Assembly: GCA_022838965.1 (NCBI GenBank)
Contig: JALHDK010000038.1
Coordinates: 1-27,000 of the forward strand
Direction of reading: 5' to 3'
Source of the DNA: Actinomycetales bacterium
Lineage (GTDB): Bacteria; Actinomycetota; Actinomycetes; Actinomycetales; Actinomycetaceae
DNA length: 27,000 nt
Shown here: in pieces, positions 8,354 through 16,059 of the stretch
Layout: each line of letters begins with the position of its first letter
Numbering within the stretch: position 1 is the first letter of the stretch
Translations under genes and position numbers: made by a program
The notes under the pieces: model-generated
The model's input: the letters and a program-made list of their open reading frames with translations, nothing else
Database searches by the model: none
Told to the model about the DNA's origin: nothing

Positions 8354-9669
8354 GAGAATCTCGCCCAGACGCGTTCGGCGCGTTCGGCGGAGCGGGCGAG
8401 GACCGCGGCCTCGTCCAGGCGGGTGAAGGCGCGCTCGCGGAGGATCCACTCCCCGCCCACCATGACGTCCGTGACCTGCGCCCCGGCCATTCCGAAGACC
8501 ACGTGACCCCACCCCGAACGGGCGTCGAGGGGGGTGGGGGGGCGGTAGTCGAGCGTGATGAGGTCGGCGACCGCCCCGGCGCGCAGGATGCCGATGTCGC
8601 AGCCGAACAGGGCCGAGGCGATGGCCGGGTTGTTGACGAACAGCAGGGTGACGGCCTCCGTGAACCCGAGCGTGGGATCGAGGCGGTGCCCGCTCGCCAC
8701 GATCTTGGCGACCTGCATGGAGGCGAGCATGTCAGCCGTGTAGGCGTCCGTGCCTAGGCCCACCCGGACGCCGGCGCGGAGCATCTCGATCACGGGCGCG
8801 AAGCCGACGGCGTTGCCGAGGTTCGAGTGGGGGTTGTGCACCACGTTCGCCCGCCGGTCCGCGAGCACCGCGATCTCGCCGGGCGAGACGTGCACGCAGT
8901 GGGCGGCGAGGCTCTCGGGCCCGATCATGCCGTGGGCGTCGAGCCGCTCGACGACGCGGCGTCCCGTCGTCGCCAGTGCGTGGCGTTCGTCCTCGGGCCC
9001 CTCGGCGACATGCACGTGGAAGCCGCCGGGAACGCCGTCCTTCGCCTCGGCGGCGGCGGCGAGGCTGGCCTCGGACAGCGTGAACGAGGCGTGCAGGCCG
9101 AACATGCCGCGCACCCGGTCCTGCTCCCCGGTGTTCGCGGCGCGCATGAACGCGACGTTCTCCGCCACCGCCGCGGCGAAGGCGGCGGGGCCGTCCCGGT
9201 CCGACGTCTCGTAGCACAGGGCGGCCCGGACTCCCACCTGCCGGGCTGCCTCCGCCATCGTGGTGAGCGAGCCGGGGATGGCGTGCGGGCTGGAGTGATG
9301 GTCGATGAGGGTGGTGACGCCGTTGCGCACGGACTCCATGAAGGTGGTCAGCGCGTTGAGCCGCACGTCCTCCGGCTCGAGGAGCCGGTCGAGGGTCCAC
9401 CACAGGTTGGCGAGGATCTCGCCGAAGTCGCGCGTCGGCGCGTGCACGGTCATCCCGCGGGCGTAGGCGCTGTAGGCGTGGGTGTGGGCGTTGATGAGTC
9501 CGGGCAGGATCACCCTGCCGGTGTCCACGACCGGCTCGTCCGGGTGGGCGGGGCGCAGGAGCGCGGCGGGTCCGACGTCGGCGATCACCCCGTCGCGGAC
9601 CACGACGGCCCCACCGGTCACCACCGGCTGGGCGGGGTCACCGGTGATGACGGTGCCGGTGATGATCAT
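8350..9669 (-). CDS. ssnA: Putative aminohydrolase SsnA
   Basis: This 439-residue member of the amidohydrolase superfamily has His62 and His64 in INAHTHAYSAYARGM, then HVHVAEG, AAHCVHVS, NPHSNLGNAVG and GLGTDAYT, which supply the remaining metal ligands and acid. SsnA belongs with guanine deaminase-like aminohydrolases and is a standard member of the ygfK/xdhD purine cluster, where it is thought to hydrolyse a purine-derived intermediate; the exact reaction here is inferred. The ATG at 9669 overlaps the ygfK stop as ATGA, with AAGGAG 7 nt upstream. It is followed by another ATGA overlap with hyuA. The frame is open for about 660 codons further upstream only because of GC bias opposite the ygfK coding frame. 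All catalytic motifs are intact. Confidence 0.93.
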   Translation of the reverse strand: MIITGTVITGDPAQPVVTGGAVVVRDGVIADVGPAALLRPAHPDEPVVDTGRVILPGLINAHTHAYSAYARGMTVHAPTRDFGEILANLWWTLDRLLEPEDVRLNALTTFMESVRNGVTTLIDHHSSPHAIPGSLTTMAEAARQVGVRAALCYETSDRDGPAAFAAAVAENVAFMRAANTGEQDRVRGMFGLHASFTLSEASLAAAAEAKDGVPGGFHVHVAEGPEDERHALATTGRRVVERLDAHGMIGPESLAAHCVHVSPGEIAVLADRRANVVHNPHSNLGNAVGFAPVIEMLRAGVRVGLGTDAYTADMLASMQVAKIVASGHRLDPTLGFTEAVTLLFVNNPAIASALFGCDIGILRAGAVADLITLDYRPPTPLDARSGWGHVVFGMAGAQVTDVMVGGEWILRERAFTRLDEAAVLARSAERAERVWARFS

Positions 9670-12600
9670 CGTGCGGCTCCTTCGAGCTCGGGAGCGGCCG
9701 GGGCCGCCCGGAGGAGGTACGGGTGCTCGCCCTCGAGCACCCCGAGGAAGCGCTCGAGGTCGGCGGGCAGGTCCGCCCCGCCGCGATGGTGGGTGCGCAC
9801 CTCCCCGGAGGGCAGGCGGACCAGGTAGGTGCCGTCGTCGAGCGCGAGGAAGCCGGTGGCGGCGGAGTCGGCGAAATCCTCCCGCGCCCAGAACACCGTC
9901 ACTTTGTCCCGGTAGGGCAGGCCGGCGTGCGGACAGAAGGTGCCGCAGTTGCCGCACTCGTTGCACAGGCCGTCGAGGTGGATGATCTGCCGGGGGTCCG
10001 TGAAGCCGGGGACGGTGATCGCGACGTTCGCACGGTTGGGACAGACTTCCGTGCAGATCTCGCACACCTGGTCGCAGCGCAGGCAGCGGCCGCCCTCGGC
10101 CGGCGGTGCCAGGGGGTCCCGCAGCACTCCGCGGCGCGCCGCGAGCACCTGGGCGGGAGTGAACACGGCGGCGGGAGGGGCGTCGAAGTCGGGGCGGATC
10201 CGGTGCCGGGCGAGGATCGCGCGGGCGACGACCTTCGCATCCGCGATGGCGCGGACCACCGTGTCCGGTCCCAGGCGGCCGTCCCCGATGACGTACACCT
10301 GGGTGAGTCCGCCGGTGATCTCGGCCTCGTAGGCCGGACCGAGCCGCGGCCGGCCCCGCTCGTCGACGACGATGCCGTTCGCCCGGTAGGGTCCGGCGTC
10401 GATGGTGGCGCCGGTGGCGCCGATGACCGTGTCGAAGGGCAGGTCGACGACCTCGCCCGTGCCGTGGACGGCGCGGCGGCCCGCGGCGTCGTACGGCCCG
10501 AGCGCGGTGCGTTCGCAGCGCAGCGTGACGCCGTCGTAGGAGAGCGGCGCGAGCAGCTCGGCGATCTCGATGCCCTCGGCGCGGACGGCGTTGACGTCCT
10601 CCTGCGCCGCCGGCATGAAGGGCTCGGTGCGGCGGTAGACGACGCTGACGTGCTCCACCCCGGGCAGGCGGCGGGCGGTGCGGGCGCAGTCCATGGCGAC
10701 GTCGCCCGCCCCGATCACCGCGACGCGGCGGCCCGCCGGAGCGCCGCCCCCGGTGTGGGCGGCCCGGAGGAAGTCGAGGGCGTCGACGACGTGCTCGCCA
10801 CCGGTGGCGACGGGCGTCACGCCGCGACCCCAGGACCCGGTCGCGACGATGACGTGATCGAAGCGGCTCCGGAGTTCGGCGATGTCGTAGTGCGGGTCGC
10901 AGCCGAAGTGGAACGTCACCCCGGCGGCGAGGGCGAGCCGGTAGTCGCGGTCGATCTGGCCGGCGCTGATGCGGAACGCCGGGATGATGTGGCTGACGAT
11001 GCCGTAGGGCCGGTCGAGCTTCTCGAACACCTCCACCGGCATGCCGTTCCGGCGCAGGAACAGGGCGGCGGCGATGCCCGCGGGGCCCGCACCGATCACC
11101 GCGACCGGGGCGTCCGAGACGAGGGGCGCCGGGGCGAGCGCGGCGAGATACTCCTCCTGGGCGGCGTCCGCCGCGGCGAGCTTGACGCCCCGGATGTCGA
11201 GGGCGGTGTCGTAGTCCAGGCGGGTGCAGTGGTGGCGGCAGGGTTGCGAGCACAGCACCCCGGTGATGGTGGGGGCGGTGTTGTCCCGTGCGATCAGGCG
11301 GAACGCGTCGGCGTACCGGCCAGCGGCCGTGAGCGTGAGGTACTCCGGGATCTGCTGGCCGATCGGGCAGCCGCCGTGCTCGCACGGGGCGGTGAAGCAA
11401 TCGGTGAGGGGGAGGGGCGAGGAGGTCTTGCGGGAGCCCACCTTCTCGCGGTGCCGCTTGTGGGTGCGCTCGTCCGCGCGGACGGCGGCGGCGAGCGATT
11501 CGAGGGCGGCGACGTCGACGCCGTCGGCGTCCCGCATCACGCCGGTGGCGAGGCGGGCGAGCTGGGTGAGCCGGGCGTAGCGACCGGCTGGATCCCGGTG
11601 GCGAGGATCCGGGCGACGGTGGTGGCGTCCGCGCCGCCCGCGTAGGAGATGGGCAGGCGGCCATCGAGGGCGCGGGCGAGCTTCGCGGCGAGGGCGAGGG
11701 TGAGGGGGGCGAGCGCCCGGCCGGACAGGTACATCTCGCTCGCGGGCAGTTCGCCGCGCGTGACGTCGGTGGGGAGGGTGTTGGAGAGCTTCACCCCGAA
11801 GGTGAGGCCGGCCGCCGCGGCGCGGGCGGTGAGGCGCTGGAACATGGGGACGGCGTCGTCGAACTGCAGGTCCCCGCGGAAGTGGTGGTCGTCGAAGGCG
11901 AGGTGGGTGTAGCCCAGGTCGTCGAGGATGGTCCGGGCGGCGGCGTACCCGAGCATCGTGGGATTGCACTTCACGAAGGTGTGCAGGCCCTTGTCGAGGA
12001 GGTGGGAGGCGATGCGCTCGATCTCGTCGGCAGGGCAGCCGTGCAGGGTGGACAGGGTCACCGAGTCGCTGATGTGGGGGGAGAGGCGCTCGAGGTGTGT
12101 GCGGCTGAAGCCGGTGAAGCGGTCGAGGCTGGCCTCCAGCCACGTCACGGATTCCCGCCACGCCGGGGTGGCGGACGCGTCCCGCAGGCCCTCGAGGAAG
12201 CCGTCGATCAGGGGGCTGCTGATCCCGGCGAGGTCGTAGCCGACGGACGCGTTGAAGGCGACGGCGTCGTCGAGTCCCAGCTCGACGGCCAGCACCTGGA
12301 TCGCGAGATGGGCGTGGATGTACTCGGTGAGCGCCTGGCCGACCGTGAGCTCGGTGGACCACTCGCAGTTGAAGCCCTCGTCCTCCGCGAGGATGCACGG
12401 CTTCGCGACGGCGAGCCGCATGGCCTCGCCGTCCATGACCTGCACGGTCTTCAGCTCGATGAACCGGGCGCCGGCCAGCCACGCGGTGACGATGTTCGGG
12501 GCGAGCTGGGTGTGGGGGCCGGCGGCCGGGCCGACGGGGGTGGCGATCCGGTGGCCGAACGGGTCGCGGATGGTGCGGGCCGGCTCGGGGCGGAAGACGT

Positions 12601-12700
12601 GCGCGGCCCCGAGGCCGAAGATCGAACCGTGGGCGCGGTGCCCGGTCAGCGCCCAGTCCATGAGGGCGCCGAAGGGCAGCGGGCGCATCAGGTCACTCAT
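9666..12700 (-). pseudogene. ygfK: YgfK-type flavin/Fe-S oxidoreductase, frame-disrupted near 11580
   Basis: YgfK is a ~1030-residue redox protein: an N-terminal dihydroorotate-dehydrogenase-like domain followed by a GltD-like FAD/NAD(P) and Fe-S part. Here it lies in two frames. The N-terminal part (12700 to ~11583, ~372 residues) runs from MSDLMRPLPFG through VGPAAGPHTQLAPNIV, IELKTVQ, TLSTLHGCP and PISYAGGADATTVARI to GIQPV. The C-terminal part (~11582 to 9666, ~638 residues) starts RYARLTQLARL and carries PLTDCFTAPCEHGGCPIGQQIPEY, two Rossmann motifs (VIGAGPAGIAAALF and VIGAGDVAMDC) and two Fe-S motifs (CDQVCEICTEVCPNR and CNECGNCGTFCP). Between GIQPV and RYARL the family normally has about ten more residues (…MATDLLKPGG…), so a small deletion plus a net -1 shift is the simplest reading. 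The start matches E. coli YgfK. The protein is truncated unless the lesion is a sequence error. Confidence 0.85.
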
Positions 12701-12729
12701 CGGGGTTCCACGACGGCGTGGTGTTCCAT
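12697..12729 (-). CDS. Possible leaderless 10-codon ORF coupled to ygfK
   Basis: ATG at 12729 opens the peptide MEHHAVVEPR, and its TGA overlaps the ygfK start as ATGA (12697-12700). The upstream TCGACA-17-GACGAT promoter ends exactly 6 nt before this ATG, so transcription would start on it. ygfK itself has no good Shine-Dalgarno sequence, so a terminating ribosome on this ORF could deliver translation to ygfK. The peptide lacks runs of a single residue, so classical attenuation is not suggested. Being so short, the ORF could be accidental; its position is the only evidence. Confidence 0.35.
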   Translation of the reverse strand: MEHHAVVEPR

Positions 12730-12735
12730 GGTCGA

Positions 12736-12764
12736 ATCGTCCCCCGCCGGGAGTCCGCTGTCGA
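12736..12764 (-). promoter_or_regulatory. Candidate promoter of the ygfK-ssnA-hyuA-xdhD-xdhC operon
   Basis: On the minus strand TCGACA (12764-12759; five of six match TTGACA), a 17-nt spacer and GACGAT (12741-12736) end 6 nt before the ATG at 12729. It lies in the short gap after the PLP-enzyme gene, which could also read through. Spacing is ideal, and the -10 keeps the A at position 2 and T at position 6. Confidence 0.4.
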
Positions 12765-12780
12765 GGGACTTGCGGGCCCA

Positions 12781-14310
12781 TCAGGATGGGGCCGCCACGC
12801 GGGCGTTGAACTCCGTGATCATCTCGTCCCACAGCGGCAGGTAGGCGCGCAGCTCGCGCCAGAACTGCTGGCCGCGGCGGCGCTCGAACAGCTCGAACGG
12901 GGTGCCCTGCTGCTCCACCCACGTGTAGTACCCGAGGTTGAAGATGCGGTTGCGGTCGAACTGGGTCAGCTCCAGGGTCGCGGACGTGGGAACGTTCGCC
13001 AGGTGCTCCCCCCACACCGCGGCGGCGTCGACCGGCGTGAAGACCCCGGCGAAGTCGCGCTGCAGGATCTTCGCCCGCTCGGAGGGGTAGAGCTCGGAGC
13101 CGTCCGTCGCCACGGTGACGATCACGTCGTCGTCGCCGAGGCCGAGGACCTTCGCGGCGGAGACGGCGGCCAGCACGTTGCAGATGGAGGAGAAGCCGAA
13201 GTCCGGGAGGGCGGCGAGGATGCGCTCCGGGACGCCCCGGGAGGCGAGGTACGCCAGCCCTTCGGGTTCGTTGAACATGACCTCGAGGTGGTCGGTCGCC
13301 CGGTCGCTGATGGCGGCGACGAGGTCATGGTTCATGATGTTGTGGATCAGGGGGACGTGCTTGTCGCCGATGCCCTGGATGTTGTGTTCCCCGAAGCCGT
13401 TCTGCAGGAGGGTGGGGCACTCGAGCGCCTCGGCCGCCAGCACCTTCGTGCCGTACCGCTCCTTGAGGTACTCGCCGGCGGCGATGGTGCCGGCGGAGCC
13501 GGTGGCGCTGGTCATGAGGGCGAGGCGGGTGCCGGGGCGGCCCGACTCCCGCTGCCAGCTCTCGAACGCGTGCGCCAGCGCCGCCCCGGTGGCCCGGAAG
13601 TGGATCAGGTGGTTCCCGAACTCGGCGAACTGGTTGAAGATGAAGGCGTCGGGGTCCGCCGCGAGCCGATGGCACTCGTCGTAGATCTCCTTGACGTTGG
13701 ACTCCGTCCCCACGGTCCGGATGATGTCCTCGGCGGGGTTCGCGCACCAGCGTTCCAGCCAGTCGAAGCGCTCCCGGCTCATGCCGGCCGGCAGGATCGC
13801 CACGCCGCGACAGGCCATGAGCCGGCTGATCGCCACCCCGCCGCGGGCGTAGTTCCCGGTGGACGGCCAGATCGCGCGATGGCGGGTGGGATCGAACTGT
13901 CCGGAGACCACCCGGGGCGCCAGGCACCCGAACGCGGCCAGCACCTTGTGGGAGGTGATCATCGGAAAGCGGTTGCCGAGCAGCACGAGGATGGGCGAGT
14001 CGATGCCCGTGAGCTCCCGGGTGAGGACCACATGCTCGGGTACCTCCACGCGGCCCCCGGCACGGTCGTTGTACCAGTGCACGCGCCAGAGGTTGCGGGG
14101 ATCCGGCCCCTGGGGATCGGCATCTCCGGCCCGATCCGCCGGCACCCCATGCGGCCGGGCCACCTCGGCGAAGGTGGGGAGCACGATCCCCCTCTCCCGG
14201 AAGCGCTGGACGCTCTTCGCGAGGACCGCCCCGTCCACCACCGTGTCCGGGAGCCCGAACTGGTTCCGGAGGGCGTCGTGGAGGTCGGGGCCGGTGTCGC
14301 GGGACGGCAT
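12781..14310 (-). CDS. PLP-dependent fold-type II (cysteine synthase/TrpB-like) enzyme of the purine cluster
   Basis: The 509-residue product has the PLP fold-type II signature after an N-terminal extension of ~90 residues: probable Schiff-base Lys122 in [13 protein letters not shown], the cofactor-contacting STGNYARG (150-157), and a Gly-rich phosphate loop [11 protein letters not shown]. Similar long proteins are annotated as PLP-dependent beta-subunit proteins beside ygeX/ygfK genes in other bacteria, but I know no proven reaction. A role in amino-acid products of purine breakdown, next to YgeX, is plausible and unproven. The ATG at 14310 lies 6 nt after GATAAT, so the mRNA may be leaderless. 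The gene is 18 bp from the divergent mocA-like gene and 51 bp from the ygfK leader ORF. The reading frame is intact, unlike its two neighbours. Confidence 0.8.
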   Translation of the reverse strand: MPSRDTGPDLHDALRNQFGLPDTVVDGAVLAKSVQRFRERGIVLPTFAEVARPHGVPADRAGDADPQGPDPRNLWRVHWYNDRAGGRVEVPEHVVLTRELTGIDSPILVLLGNRFPMITSHKVLAAFGCLAPRVVSGQFDPTRHRAIWPSTGNYARGGVAISRLMACRGVAILPAGMSRERFDWLERWCANPAEDIIRTVGTESNVKEIYDECHRLAADPDAFIFNQFAEFGNHLIHFRATGAALAHAFESWQRESGRPGTRLALMTSATGSAGTIAAGEYLKERYGTKVLAAEALECPTLLQNGFGEHNIQGIGDKHVPLIHNIMNHDLVAAISDRATDHLEVMFNEPEGLAYLASRGVPERILAALPDFGFSSICNVLAAVSAAKVLGLGDDDVIVTVATDGSELYPSERAKILQRDFAGVFTPVDAAAVWGEHLANVPTSATLELTQFDRNRIFNLGYYTWVEQQGTPFELFERRRGQQFWRELRAYLPLWDEMITEFNARVAAPS

Positions 14311-14315
14311 GCGGC

Positions 14316-14322
14316 TATTATC
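14316..14322. promoter_or_regulatory. Bidirectional -10 element between the PLP-enzyme gene and mocA
   Basis: The plus strand reads TATTAT (14316-14321), 7 nt before the GTG at 14329. The complementary strand reads GATAAT (14322-14317), 6 nt before the ATG at 14310. The two genes are separated by only 18 bp, so both must use this spot or promoters inside each other's coding sequence. Neither side has a clear -35 at 17-18 nt. Both transcripts would be leaderless. Confidence 0.45.
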
Positions 14323-14328
14323 CGTACG

Positions 14329-14881
14329 GTGGCAGGGGAACGGGGCGTCGTCGGGATCGTCCTGGCAGCGGGTGCCGGCCGGCGGATGGGCGGCCCGAAG
14401 GCGCTGGTCGGGCCGCTGGCCGGCACGGGGTCACCGTCTCCGCTGGAACAGGTCGCCGGGTGGGTGCACGCGGGCGGCTGCTCCCGGGTGATCGCGGTGA
14501 TCGGGGCGAATGGCACAATCGATCTAGATCGGCGCGTCCCTCCGCGCCGGCCTGCGGGCCGCGGGCGACGCTCCGGCCGCCCTCGTCACCCTCGTGGACC
14601 TGCCGGATGTGCGCGCCGACGTCGTCGCCCGCCTGCTCGCGACCACGCCGGTGGGGGAGGACGTCCTCGTGCGGGCCGCCTACGGCGGCACGCCGGGGCA
14701 TCCCGTGGTGATCGGGCGCGCGTGGTGGCCGCGCGTGATGGAGGTGGCGCGCGGGGACCGGGGGGCGCGCGACCTGTTCGCCGCCGAACCGCACGTGCTG
14801 GTGGAATGCGGCGATCTCGCGACCGGCGGGGACCGGGACCGCGGCGCCGCGCCGGGGGAGCCGGTGCCTCAGGAGACGTGA
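14329..14881 (+). pseudogene. mocA: MocA-like molybdopterin cytidylyltransferase, frame-disrupted near 14520
   Basis: MocA (YgfJ in the E. coli cluster) transfers CMP to molybdopterin for xanthine dehydrogenase-family enzymes. The N-terminal part reads [22 protein letters not shown], the family's nucleotide-binding signature, and continues to RVIAVIGANGT. The C-terminal part lies in the next frame and reads IGASLRAGLRAAG, VTLVDLPDVRADVVARLL, GGTPGHPVVIGRAWW, ARDLFAAEP to a stop at 14881. Family members have ~25 more residues between these halves, including the NPDWA-type segment before GASLRAGL, so a deletion with a +1 shift is the likely lesion. The junction coincides with the perfect 12-bp palindrome CGATCTAGATCG (14520-14531). 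The GTG start was chosen from the family N-terminus and the -10 seven nt upstream. It converges on ygeX with a 13-bp overlap. Confidence 0.8.
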
Positions 14882-16002
14882 GGGCCGATGATGCGCCGGA
14901 AGTTCTCCGGATCGGTGGGCCCCTCGGTGAGGAAGGCGAGCACGACGTCGTCCGGCCCCAGCCCGAGCCCCTCGCGCGCCGCCAGCAGACCCGCCAGGCC
15001 GGCGGCGCCACTCTCACCCGCGGCGATGCCGTCGGCGTGCAGGAGCCGCACGGCCTCCTCGGCGAACGAGTCGTCGATGGTGACGAAGCAGTCGTAGCCG
15101 TACAGGTTGGACGGCAGGGCGATCTCCGACGGCGTGCCGCAGTTCAGCCCGGCCATGCACGTCCGGCCGGCCGCGGGGACGCGGACGAGCCGCCCCGCCA
15201 GCGCGCTCTCCGTCACGCATGCCGCGTCCTCGGGCTCCACGCCCACCAGGAGGCGTGCCGGCCGGCGGGCGAACGCGCGGGCGATGGCCGCGCTCAGCGC
15301 GCCCACGCCGATCTGGCCGGCGACCACGGTCGGCTCCGGGACCTCGCCCGCCGCGATGGCGGCGATCACCTCGTGCAGCATGGTGGAGTAGCCGTCGATC
15401 ACCCACCCGGGGATGTCCGTGTAGCCCTCCCAGGAGGTGTCGTCGACGACGACGTGGGTCGCGTCCTCCAGCGCGGCACTCGCGGCGATGGCCTCGTCAT
15501 AGGTGCCGTCCACCACGCGGACCTCCGCGCCCTCGCTCTCGATCGCCGCGATCCGGCTGGCGACGGTCCCCGCGGGGACCAGCACGATCGCGGGAAGCCC
15601 GAGGATCCGCGCCACGCGCGCCACAGCCCGCCCGTGGTTCCCGTCGGTGGCGGCGACGAGCACCATCTCCCGGCCGGGGGAGGCGGGCGCGGAGGCGAGC
15701 ACGGCGCGCAGGTGGTCGAGCGAGGGGGCGGGACCGGGCTCCCGGCCGAGCTTCGCGAGGATCGCGCGATAGCACGCCCACGAGGCGCCGAGAATCTTGA
15801 ACGACGGCATGCCCATCCGGTGCGACTCGTCCTTCACCAGGACGGCCCCGACGCCGAGGCGCGCCGCCGTCGCCGGTGCCCGCCGGATCGGCGTCGGGGC
15901 GAAGCCGGGCAGCGAGGCATGGAAGCCGGGCGCGGCGGCGCTGGCCTCGGGCACGCGGGCACGGTCGACGTGCGGATTGCGGACCAGGCGCACGCTCGGC
16001 AT
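14869..16002 (-). CDS. ygeX: Diaminopropionate ammonia-lyase YgeX
   Basis: This enzyme is a PLP fold-type II lyase that splits 2,3-diaminopropionate into pyruvate and two ammonia. The 377 residues include the Schiff-base Lys69 in KDESHRMGMPSFKILGA, close to the E. coli YgeX motif, then ATDGNHGRAVARVARILG, the TWEGY-like DDTSWEGYTDIPGWVIDGY, a Gly-rich phosphate site (GQIGVGALSAAIA), CGTPSEIALP and the C-terminal GESGAAGLAGLLA and TEGPTDPENFRRI. The ATG at 16002 gives the family N-terminus, and TACCAT ends 6 nt upstream, suggesting a leaderless message. It is transcribed alone on the minus strand between the mocA remnant (13-bp convergent overlap) and divergent ygeW. It is an end step of the proposed purine route. 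Confidence 0.92.
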   Translation of the reverse strand: MPSVRLVRNPHVDRARVPEASAAAPGFHASLPGFAPTPIRRAPATAARLGVGAVLVKDESHRMGMPSFKILGASWACYRAILAKLGREPGPAPSLDHLRAVLASAPASPGREMVLVAATDGNHGRAVARVARILGLPAIVLVPAGTVASRIAAIESEGAEVRVVDGTYDEAIAASAALEDATHVVVDDTSWEGYTDIPGWVIDGYSTMLHEVIAAIAAGEVPEPTVVAGQIGVGALSAAIARAFARRPARLLVGVEPEDAACVTESALAGRLVRVPAAGRTCMAGLNCGTPSEIALPSNLYGYDCFVTIDDSFAEEAVRLLHADGIAAGESGAAGLAGLLAAREGLGLGPDDVVLAFLTEGPTDPENFRRIIGPHVS

Positions 16003-16008
16003 GGGCTC

Positions 16009-16033
16009 ATGGTAGGGGCGCCGACCGTAGACT
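16009..16033. promoter_or_regulatory. Divergent -10 elements for ygeX and ygeW
   Basis: In the 57-bp gap between ygeX and ygeW, minus-strand TACCAT (16014-16009) ends 6 nt before the ygeX ATG, and plus-strand TAGACT (16028-16033) would start a ~20-nt leader for ygeW that contains GGGAG (16051-16055). Neither has a good -35. No operator-like symmetry was noticed. Confidence 0.3.
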
Positions 16034-16059
16034 GGAGGAAACCCAACGACGGGAGCGCC

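Noticed and set aside
4464..8506. Long plus-strand open frames of 920 and 494 codons
   Set aside because: They are antisense to the xdhD-like and hyuA genes and have low-complexity His/Arg/Gly/Val-rich translations with no recognisable motifs.
11537..11640. Programmed ribosomal frameshift in ygfK
   Set aside because: No slippery heptamer was seen, and conserved residues are missing at the junction, so frameshifting alone would not restore the family sequence.
4395..12700. Selenocysteine-encoding TGA codons in the purine island
   Set aside because: No in-frame TGA was found inside the enzyme frames. Selenium in such hydroxylases is a labile cofactor ligand, so its presence cannot be judged from this sequence.
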